From NCBI GenBank assembly GCA_945933905.1, contig CAMEQX010000023.1, positions 1 to 10,632 on the forward strand: 10,632 nt of DNA, read 5' to 3'. Below the pieces are notes generated by a model, which searched no databases, was not told the origin of the DNA, and was given only the letters and a program-made list of their open reading frames with translations. The DNA is from an uncultured Clostridia bacterium (lineage in GTDB: Bacteria > Bacillota > Clostridia > Oscillospirales > Ruminococcaceae). Made by a program: the position numbers and the translations under genes. Of this stretch, positions 4,746 to 10,632 are shown in pieces (the first letter of the stretch is position 1; each line of letters begins with the position of its first letter).

Positions 4746-6521
4746 TTGAGTTTACCCGAGGATAATTTGGATAAAAACGCCGAGAAATCGACTGAAAATA
4801 AAACGTGGCTTCAAGCATTCGGCAACAAGCTGTATAATTTCATCTCCGCTGCGGGAGAAATGCTTTTTTTGGCGCTGATGAAGCTTGTGACGCTGTTTGT
4901 TCACGGAATTTTGTACATAATCGCGGCAATTCTTCGCTGCTTTGACCGCGTGAAAAAGCATCTCGTGAGATTTTTCAAAAAGGTGTGGAACGTAATCTCC
5001 GCGCCGTTTGTGCGCTATATCAAGGCTTTTAAGGTGGGAAGCGCGGAAATCTCCCGAAAAAAGCGCGAGGACGGCTCAAAAGCAAGCTTCGGCGCTTTTA
5101 TGCGGTTTCTCGGAAGAGCAATTTTCGGAAAACGCGGACTTGCGGTTACGCTGTTTAACTACGCGCTGCCCGTGGTTTCCTGCTTTTTCCTGTTCAATAT
5201 CATCACCTATGCGACAAGCCAGACCTACGCGCTGAAGCTCACGGTTAACGGGAATTTTGTCGGATATGTTGACGATGAAACCGTTTATACCGACGCGGAG
5301 CAAATGCTTCAGGAGCGTATAAACTACACGGGCGCTTCCACGGACGTCGTGACGTTTACGCACACGTTTGAGGTGGATATGGTGGGCTATGGCTCGACGC
5401 TTTCAACCTATCAGGTTACCGACCGTATGCTTCAGCTGTTGGACAAGCAGATTGAAAAGGGCTATGGCGTTTATATCGGCGACAGCTATTACGGCACGCT
5501 CTATGACAACAAGAAAACCGAGGAGGCTCTCGAGGGACTTCTCAACAACTATCGCACGGATAACCCCAAGGAAAGCGTCGTTTTTGAGAAGGATATCGAG
5601 TTTGTGCCGGGACTTTATCTGTCCGAGAGCTTTGTCAACGAGAATTCGCTGATTTCCCTGCTCACATCAAACAGGACGGTTGCCGCGTATTATACGGCGG
5701 TTGAGGGCGACTCGCCTTCCACAATCGTTTCAAAGACAGGGCTTGATTATGACGAGCTTGCGCGGCTTAACCCCGGTTTCAGCGACAAGACAAAGATTTT
5801 TGTCGGCGATAAGTTTATGATAACGCAGGACGAGCCTTATCTCAACGTCATCATCACGCGCGAGGAGCATTATAACGAGATTATCCCCTACGATACGGAG
5901 TACATCACCACAAACAAGCGCTTTAAGGGAGATAATCTGATTACCGTACCCGGTGTGAACGGCGACAGCGCGGTTGTCGCGAATGTTTCTTATATCAACG
6001 GAGTTGAGGTCGCAAGAAGCGTGCTTTCGAGAGTTACCCTCAAAGCGCCCGTTACCCGCATTATCGCAAAGGGTACGATGGACCGCCCGACAATCTCCGC
6101 AAACGCCACAACAACCGAGGCGGGCAAGTTTATCTGGCCGCTCCCCGCGGGCACGGGCAAAATCGGCTATGGCTGGGGAGAATACGCCGGTCACACGGGG
6201 CAGGATATTCTGGCGCCCTACGGAACGCCGATTTTCGCGGTTGACAGCGGCGTTGTCACAACGATTTACTACGAGGAGAACGCAAATTATCTCACTTGCA
6301 ACGGCGGCTACGGAAACCTTGTCGTTGTCACGCACGATAACGGCTTGCAGACCTATTATGCGCATTGCAGCGCGATTGCCGATATATACGTCGGGCAGCG
6401 CGTTACCGCGGGTGAAAACCTTGCGTTTGTCGGGTCAACGGGACGTTCTTACGGAAATCATCTGCACATCGAGGTTCATAAAAACGGTCACAAGGTCAAT
6501 CCCTCGCCTTACCTGTTTTAA
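4746..6521 (+). CDS. Membrane-anchored LysM-G5-M23 cell-wall endopeptidase
   Basis: The 591-residue product starts at TTG 4746. A basic cytoplasmic N-terminus contains a hydrophobic stretch at about 38-64 and a clear transmembrane segment at about 131-155, so the rest should face the wall. Outside come two short modules with a V-N/I-G-x-x-x-G-x-v/l pattern (about 165 and 243). A LysM domain at about 313-360 (AYYTAVEGDSPSTIVSKTG) binds peptidoglycan. A G5 domain follows at about 364-444, ending IIAKGT. The M23/LytM peptidase occupies about 460-587. Its zinc ligands are present: H483 and D487 in HTGQD and H574 in HLH, with H540 (YYAHC) and H572 completing the catalytic set. It should cleave peptidoglycan cross-bridges or stem peptides for growth or separation, and nothing suggests it is inactive. 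The promoter lies in a WalR-like repeat array, which fits this role. The stop is followed by a terminator. Confidence 0.92.
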   Translation: MSLPEDNLDKNAEKSTENKTWLQAFGNKLYNFISAAGEMLFLALMKLVTLFVHGILYIIAAILRCFDRVKKHLVRFFKKVWNVISAPFVRYIKAFKVGSAEISRKKREDGSKASFGAFMRFLGRAIFGKRGLAVTLFNYALPVVSCFFLFNIITYATSQTYALKLTVNGNFVGYVDDETVYTDAEQMLQERINYTGASTDVVTFTHTFEVDMVGYGSTLSTYQVTDRMLQLLDKQIEKGYGVYIGDSYYGTLYDNKKTEEALEGLLNNYRTDNPKESVVFEKDIEFVPGLYLSESFVNENSLISLLTSNRTVAAYYTAVEGDSPSTIVSKTGLDYDELARLNPGFSDKTKIFVGDKFMITQDEPYLNVIITREEHYNEIIPYDTEYITTNKRFKGDNLITVPGVNGDSAVVANVSYINGVEVARSVLSRVTLKAPVTRIIAKGTMDRPTISANATTTEAGKFIWPLPAGTGKIGYGWGEYAGHTGQDILAPYGTPIFAVDSGVVTTIYYEENANYLTCNGGYGNLVVVTHDNGLQTYYAHCSAIADIYVGQRVTAGENLAFVGSTGRSYGNHLHIEVHKNGHKVNPSPYLF

Positions 6522-6547
6522 CAAGCAGACTTTTGTATAATAAAACG

Positions 6548-6580
6548 CGCCGCGTTCTTCGGGAACACGGCGTTGTTTTT
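6548..6580. terminator. Terminator between converging M23 and bile salt hydrolase genes
   Basis: CGCCG and GTTC (6548-6557) pair with GAAC and CGGCG (6563-6572) with one C-A mismatch, around a TTCGG loop. On the plus strand TTGTTTTT follows; on the minus strand the stem runs into TTTTATTAT. It probably stops transcription in both directions, more strongly for the M23 gene. Confidence 0.75.
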
Positions 6581-6605
6581 GTGCAATTTTGATTAGCGGA
6601 GATAA

Positions 6606-7583
6606 TTAGTTCTGATAACAAATCTGCTCCTTTTCAAGCATCGGATAAACCACAAGCTCTGCGGAATTGAGGTTTTCGCGGTTCATATCAACCGCGCAGA
6701 TTTGATGATTGTTGTAGGTCGTGTAGTGGTAAATTCCGCGAGAGCAGTCGGCGCAGCTTGTGTAAATCGTGATTTCGTGCTTTCCATCAGCAAGCTCGCA
6801 GCAGCCTCTTTGCTGGTCAACCGCACCGAGAATGTGGAAAAACTGCGAGAGGGCGTTGTCGGGATTGTCGAGCTTTGAGTTGTTCAGCACGAACGCCGCG
6901 CGCACAAAACGCGACTCCGAGGACAAGTCCCCGGGAAGCCCGATTGCGCCCATTCCCCTGCTGTAAAGCGAAATCGGCAAGTCCGCGCAGAAGCGGTTTT
7001 GCGGCTCCTTCGGCGAGAGGTTGACGTAATTCGCGAGATTTGTGAGCTGCTGCGGGAAGGGCGGGTTGTTCGCCATAACGCCGACAGGGTTGTCATAAAC
7101 GAAAAATCCGCTCTCGACGCTCTCCACAACAATCGTCCCGCTTTTGTCCGCGATTATCCAGTGCAGCCGCGCAATCGGCATTTGCTCCGAGAAAGCTTCG
7201 TTTGTAAGGTTGATTTTCGTGAGAAGCTCGCGCGCTTCGTCAAGATTTGCGCATTTCCCGAGCAAATACGGGATAAACTCGAATGTGGCGAGGTTAATTT
7301 TCTCCGAGGCATTGTCGCGATAAACCGCGTTTCCGACGAAATTCAGCCCTGCCATCGCCAGCCCCTTTTCGTTCACCGCGTCATAAATCAGCGGAAATCC
7401 CCCCGCAACGTGCGCTGTTCCGACAAGCGCATAGTGATTGCTCATCGAGTCTGCGCGGCGGAAATTAAGCGGGAAATTCCGCGGCATAACCACGATGCTC
7501 TCGCCGTAGGAAAACTCATAATCCAGCGTTCTCCCGAAAAAAAGTCTGTCCTTTTGCGCAAGATATGCGGCGGCTGTACACAT
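6606..7583 (-). CDS. bsh: Bile salt hydrolase / choloylglycine hydrolase (Ntn hydrolase)
   Basis: This 325-residue enzyme has the full length of the cholylglycine hydrolase family (C59). The second residue is the nucleophilic Cys2, exposed after removal of Met1. Other family active-site positions agree by number: R18 and D21 in GRTLD, N172/N173 in MANNP, and R228 in SRFVR; GLN at 79-81 is in the substrate pocket. It should hydrolyse the amide bond of glycine- or taurine-conjugated bile acids in the cytoplasm, since no signal peptide is seen. The loop before GLPGD reads YSRG (207-210), a pattern that I recall being linked to taurine-conjugate preference. Penicillin V acylase is the alternative, but the GLPGDLSSESRFVRA region is more BSH-like. 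AGGAGG at 7591-7596 is seven bases before the ATG. The gene lies 54 bases downstream of the EAL gene, behind a terminator-like hairpin, with no room for a separate promoter between them. Confidence 0.88.
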   Translation of the reverse strand: MCTAAAYLAQKDRLFFGRTLDYEFSYGESIVVMPRNFPLNFRRADSMSNHYALVGTAHVAGGFPLIYDAVNEKGLAMAGLNFVGNAVYRDNASEKINLATFEFIPYLLGKCANLDEARELLTKINLTNEAFSEQMPIARLHWIIADKSGTIVVESVESGFFVYDNPVGVMANNPPFPQQLTNLANYVNLSPKEPQNRFCADLPISLYSRGMGAIGLPGDLSSESRFVRAAFVLNNSKLDNPDNALSQFFHILGAVDQQRGCCELADGKHEITIYTSCADCSRGIYHYTTYNNHQICAVDMNRENLNSAELVVYPMLEKEQICYQN

Positions 7584-7596
7584 AAAAATTCCTCCT

Positions 7597-7631
7597 AAAA
7601 ATCATCGCTCACGGTATTTTTTCCGCGAGCG
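7597..7631 (-). terminator. Terminator- or attenuator-like hairpin between the EAL and bsh genes
   Basis: On the minus transcript CGCTCGCGG (7631-7623) pairs with CCGTGAGCG (7614-7606): nine pairs including one G-U, around an 8-base A/U loop, then ATGATTTTT. The wobble would be an A-C mismatch on the plus strand, so the structure is built for minus-strand RNA. The T run touches the AGGAGG of bsh, so it may end the EAL transcript, reduce read-through into bsh, or stabilise RNA ends. Confidence 0.65.
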
Positions 7632-7637
7632 GTGAAA

Positions 7638-9584
7638 TTATTCTGCGTTTTGCACAACTTTTTGCTGCGAGTCTTTGATATAATTCACAAAATCGTTCTT
7701 GGAAATCGCCTTCGAGAAATAATATCCCTGAATGAAATCGCATTTCAGATTTGCGAAAGCGTCAAGCATTTCCTTCGTTTCAATGCCCTCAACCACGATT
7801 TCCATATTCATATCCTTGAGCATTTTGACGGTATTTTGCAGGAAAATCCACATTTTCGGGTTCTCCTTTTCGTCAACAAACGACTTGTCCAGCTTCACGA
7901 TTTTCAGCGGAAGCGACACCACGCGCTTCATATTTGAATAGCCCGTGCCGAAGTCGTCGAGCGAAAACTCAATTCCCGCACGCAAAAGCTTGTTGAGGTT
8001 GTCCGTCATCACGCGCTGGCTGAAAGAAGCGGCGGTTTCGGTTATCTCAAGGTTGATGGAGCGCGGCGAAACGTTGTATTCGCGCATTATGTTGAGGATT
8101 TTGTCGGCAAGGTCGCCGTGCATACACTGCGCAACCGACAGATTTACCTCGATGTAATCAAGCCCGAGTTGCTTGTAATCGCTGCTTGAAACGAACTTGC
8201 AAACTTCCTCGAAAACAAGCTCGCCGATTTTGTGGATTGCGCCGCTTTTTTCGGCGGCGGTTATCAGAAGCTCGGGTGAAATGAAGCCGTGCTCGTCGTC
8301 AAACAGCCGCAAAAGCGCCTCCGCGGAGACAAATCTTCCCTGTTCAACCGAATAAATCGGCTGGTAATAAACCTGAAAACTGCGGTTTTCAAGCGCTCTT
8401 TCGATGATTTTGTTGATGTTGTTTTTGACCTCGAAATCGTCGGGGTGATAAATCTCGGGCGCCTGAATAACCCGCCCGGTGTATGGATTTTTCTCGTGGA
8501 AATCCAGCCCGAACGCCATCAGCGACTTGAAGCTCTCGATTTCCTCGGGACAGCGCGCAAGCACTATCATCGGAGCAAGCGTGATATCAAAGCCCTTGTG
8601 CCGAAATTTCATCTTGAGCTCGTTGTTTGTTAGCGTAGCGAAAGTTTCGGCAAGCGTGCGCTCCTTGTCGTCAAAAACAATCCGAAAACGCCCGCGGTCA
8701 AGATAATACATCTTCCCCTTGTATCCGAGATTTTTGTTGAGCGAGCGGATTTTGTCCGCGGTGATTTTCAGTACCTCAACGCGCTGCTCATATCCAAGCA
8801 TCGAGGAAATGGACGTATAATTCGCGATATTCAGCATAATGACGTGCCAGTGCTTTCCGATTATGAAGGAATTCTTCGCGTCGTGACCGTAAGCCGAGTG
8901 CTTGTAAAGCCCCGTTTCCGTGTCGAGAAGCTCCTCGGGGCGCTGGACGGTGATACTCGCCACAAATAAGCTGAGCGAAACGGCAAAGTTCTCGAGAAGC
9001 TGCTGCGGGAAGAACATATGAAGCACGGCTGCGGCAAGGCACAAAATTGCCATCATCAGCAAGCCCATAATCTTCGACGCCGAAAGCAGCTTTCGGTTTT
9101 TCAGCACGACAAATCCCGTCGCCAAAATATAAACGACAACGCAGAGGTATAGTATGTTAAACAGCGGACCGTGCGTGTAAATACCGTTTTCCGCGCTGAA
9201 AACAAGCCCCGTGAACGCGCTCGTCACCGTCAGAACAAACGTCACCGCATAAGGCAGAGCAAGCGCTATTGTCAGCAGAATTCGCCCTCTTAGTTTGTGC
9301 CACAAATCAAGCAGGCTTATGACAAATAGCAGATAAATCACCGCTTGGAATGTGTGGAACGTGAGATAGCCCGTGTGCGTGAAATATATCGCTTCGACAA
9401 ATTCCTTGCAGTTTGCGTCAAGAATAGTTGACGCTATTTCAAACATCGCGCTTATAAGGCAGGTGAAAAGCGAGCTGAGAAACATTTTATTGGTTCTGCC
9501 CGTGGTTGCCTTGCGGAAAATTATGGAGAACAGCAGCACTAACAATATGAAAATTGCCGCAATATCAAATGAAAAATTTCGCAT
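7638..9584 (-). CDS. 7TM - degenerate GGDEF - EAL c-di-GMP phosphodiesterase
   Basis: This 648-residue membrane protein begins with about seven transmembrane segments (roughly residues 7-24, 33-56, 74-93, 102-124, 140-162, 171-190, 197-213), a sensor-like 7TM module. A GGDEF-like domain at about 223-377 is degenerate: the signature position reads DRGRF (296-300), so no cyclase activity is expected. The EAL domain at about 392-637 has all catalytic features: E422 in EALLR, N481 in VNLS, E513 in LEITE, D543-D544 in DDFGTGYS, K564 in VKLDK, E599/E602 in VEGIE and Q619 in QGYYF. It should hydrolyse c-di-GMP to pGpG at the inner membrane face, with the GGDEF-like part probably regulatory. The ATG at 9584 is preferred over an upstream in-frame start at 9653 because AAAGGAGG (9592-9599) is seven bases before it and the promoter lies in between. 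It has its own promoter. Confidence 0.92.
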   Translation of the reverse strand: MRNFSFDIAAIFILLVLLFSIIFRKATTGRTNKMFLSSLFTCLISAMFEIASTILDANCKEFVEAIYFTHTGYLTFHTFQAVIYLLFVISLLDLWHKLRGRILLTIALALPYAVTFVLTVTSAFTGLVFSAENGIYTHGPLFNILYLCVVVYILATGFVVLKNRKLLSASKIMGLLMMAILCLAAAVLHMFFPQQLLENFAVSLSLFVASITVQRPEELLDTETGLYKHSAYGHDAKNSFIIGKHWHVIMLNIANYTSISSMLGYEQRVEVLKITADKIRSLNKNLGYKGKMYYLDRGRFRIVFDDKERTLAETFATLTNNELKMKFRHKGFDITLAPMIVLARCPEEIESFKSLMAFGLDFHEKNPYTGRVIQAPEIYHPDDFEVKNNINKIIERALENRSFQVYYQPIYSVEQGRFVSAEALLRLFDDEHGFISPELLITAAEKSGAIHKIGELVFEEVCKFVSSSDYKQLGLDYIEVNLSVAQCMHGDLADKILNIMREYNVSPRSINLEITETAASFSQRVMTDNLNKLLRAGIEFSLDDFGTGYSNMKRVVSLPLKIVKLDKSFVDEKENPKMWIFLQNTVKMLKDMNMEIVVEGIETKEMLDAFANLKCDFIQGYYFSKAISKNDFVNYIKDSQQKVVQNAE

Positions 9585-9624
9585 ACTGCGTCCTCCTTTC
9601 CGAAAGCATAATACTCTATTGTTA

Positions 9625-9653
9625 ATTATAACAGATTTCCATAAAAAAGTCAA
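9625..9653 (-). promoter_or_regulatory. Near-consensus sigma-A promoter of the EAL gene
   Basis: On the minus strand TTGACT (9653-9648), a 17-base spacer and a perfect TATAAT (9630-9625) with TGT directly before it make a very strong promoter. Transcription should start near 9618, only about 33 bases before the ATG, leaving no room for a c-di-GMP riboswitch. Confidence 0.85.
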
Positions 9654-9724
9654 CTGATTTTGAATTATTTGACATATATTTTAAAGAAAGTATAAATATT
9701 TGCCTTCCGCTTGTGAAATATTTT

Positions 9725-10632
9725 TTATTGCGACTCCTCGACAATGTTGCTCACCCAAAGACCTTTTTTCACCATAATAAAGCCGATGATGATTTTAATG
9801 ATATCGGCGGCTTGAACGCACGCGTAGATTGCGATTACAGGCAAGCCCGAGAAGGAGCAGAGCAAAAGCGTGAGCGGGATTGTCACAACCCAGCTGAAAA
9901 CGCTGTCGAAAAGGAACGTGATGAAGGTTTTTCCGCCCGAGCGCATTGTGAAATAAAGCGCGTTGAGGTAGCCTTGAACGGGGAAAAACAGCGCGGTTAC
10001 GATGATAAACCACTGCCCGAGGCGCTTTATTTCTTCGGTTGTGTTGTACAAATTCGGGAAAACGCCCGAAACTCCGACAAGAATTGCCGTGAGCACAACG
10101 CACATCACCCCTGTGAACGCCGCAAGCTTCAGCGAGCTTTTCTTCGCTTTGTCGTACTCCGACGCGCCGAGCATCTGCCCGATGACAATTCCAACCGCGT
10201 TTCCCATCGCCACAAACACAACGTTCAGCAAATTGCATAGGGTGTTCGAGATGTTCAGTCCCGCGACTATGTCAAGTCCCAGCGTGGAATAGGTCTGCGT
10301 TATCGTGGCAATTCCCGCCGCCCAGAGAAACTCGTTGAAGAAAATCGGCAAGCCCTTTTTGATGATTTTTGCCGAAACCGCTCGGGGAACAAGCAGCGTC
10401 TTGTAAACGCCCTTCAGGAAGGTGTATTTTTTGCGCTTAGCAAAGGTTACCGAAATCACAATCGCCATTTCGACAAATCTCGCGATAACCGTAGCGATTG
10501 CCGCGCCGCTTACGCCAAGCCGCGCGAAGCCGAAATTGCCGAAAATCAGCAGGTAGTTGAACACAACGTCCACCGCAACCGACGCCACGCCCGCCATCAT
10601 CGGCATAAACGTGTCGCCCGTTTCGCGAAGGC
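9725..10632 (-). CDS. MATE family multidrug/sodium antiporter, 5'-partial
   Basis: The frame is open from the right edge (base 10630 inward) to the TAA at 9727-9725, about 302 codons. The first visible residues, LRETGDTF then MPMMAG, are the conserved loop of MATE proteins before the segment that here reads FNYLLIFG, so an estimated 150 N-terminal residues lie outside; the ATG at 10606 is internal. About eight hydrophobic segments follow, including the second-half IFFNEFLWAAG and GNAVGIVIGQMLGA elements typical of these 12-TM exporters. MATE proteins expel cationic drugs or other organic compounds in exchange for Na+ or H+. The substrate cannot be read here. The gene reads in the same direction as the EAL and bsh genes but is separated from them by a strong promoter, so a shared transcript is not needed. 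Export of bile products is possible but speculative. Confidence 0.9.
   Translation of the reverse strand, partial: LRETGDTFMPMMAGVASVAVDVVFNYLLIFGNFGFARLGVSGAAIATVIARFVEMAIVISVTFAKRKKYTFLKGVYKTLLVPRAVSAKIIKKGLPIFFNEFLWAAGIATITQTYSTLGLDIVAGLNISNTLCNLLNVVFVAMGNAVGIVIGQMLGASEYDKAKKSSLKLAAFTGVMCVVLTAILVGVSGVFPNLYNTTEEIKRLGQWFIIVTALFFPVQGYLNALYFTMRSGGKTFITFLFDSVFSWVVTIPLTLLLCSFSGLPVIAIYACVQAADIIKIIIGFIMVKKGLWVSNIVEESQ

Noticed and set aside
4664..4766. ATG at 4664 close to the predicted M23 transcription start, opening a roughly 33-codon frame
   Set aside because: It would need leaderless translation; the frame overlaps the true M23 start out of frame and shows no protein-like features.
6999..7598. 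Long plus-strand ORF antisense to the bile salt hydrolase gene (and similar ones opposite EAL and MATE)
   Set aside because: No ribosome binding site, no recognisable domain, composition of a codon-biased shadow frame; the minus-strand genes have complete active sites.
9585..9653. 23-residue N-terminal extension of the EAL protein (start at 9653)
   Set aside because: It would begin at the edge of the -35 and upstream of the predicted transcription start; AAAGGAGG clearly serves the ATG at 9584.
9694..9723. AAATATTT repeated at both ends of a 14-base loop, as a terminator for the MATE gene
   Set aside because: The stem is A/T only and lacks a clean T run on the minus strand; too weak to call.
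1..10632. CRISPR arrays, tRNA/rRNA genes, insertion sequences, attachment sites
   Set aside because: Looked for and not seen; the only regular short repeats are the five 11-bp-spaced copies at 4607-4656, which belong to a promoter.

Overview
The window looks like chromosomal DNA of a gut-dwelling member of the Clostridia, probably an Oscillospiraceae/Ruminococcaceae-like Firmicute. The reasons are strong GGAGG-type ribosome binding sites about 7 bases before most starts, sigma-A promoters close to consensus, a Gram-positive HPr with both His15 and Ser46, a LysM-G5-M23 cell-wall peptidase, and a bile salt hydrolase. The genus is inference; no rRNA or marker gene is present.

Layout. (1) Bases 1-3903, plus strand: five tightly packed genes that read as one operon entering from the left. 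They encode a Sel1-repeat protein (5' end outside the window), a membrane iron-sulfur protein of the NapH type, a stand-alone TerY-C-type zinc protein, a divergent protein kinase with a zinc ribbon and a beta-rich tail, and a GNAT acetyltransferase. The TerY-C/kinase pair is the hallmark of the TerY-P phospho-signalling modules associated with Ter stress systems. The expected vWA (TerY) and PP2C partners are not in the window and may lie to the left. (2) Bases 3904-4578: an AT-rich intergenic region, a strong promoter, a long and possibly folded leader, HPr (ptsH) and its terminator. (3) Bases 4607-6580: a promoter embedded in five 11-bp-spaced repeats that match WalR half-sites in reverse orientation, driving a membrane-anchored LysM-G5-M23 endopeptidase that starts at TTG, then a terminator shared with the converging gene. 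(4) Bases 6606-10632, minus strand: a MATE transporter (N-terminal part outside the window), a 7TM-degenerate GGDEF-EAL protein with its own near-consensus promoter, and a bile salt hydrolase separated from the EAL gene by a terminator-like hairpin.

How they work together. The left operon most likely forms a signalling unit: kinase, zinc-binding partner, Sel1 scaffold and a membrane redox protein. HPr is the central PTS phosphocarrier and is transcribed alone. The M23 gene appears to be under an OmpR-family cell-wall regulator such as WalR. The right-hand genes deal with the gut environment (bile deconjugation, efflux, c-di-GMP turnover). The best candidates for something under-described are the left operon, the repeat-embedded M23 promoter, and the hairpin before the bile salt hydrolase gene.
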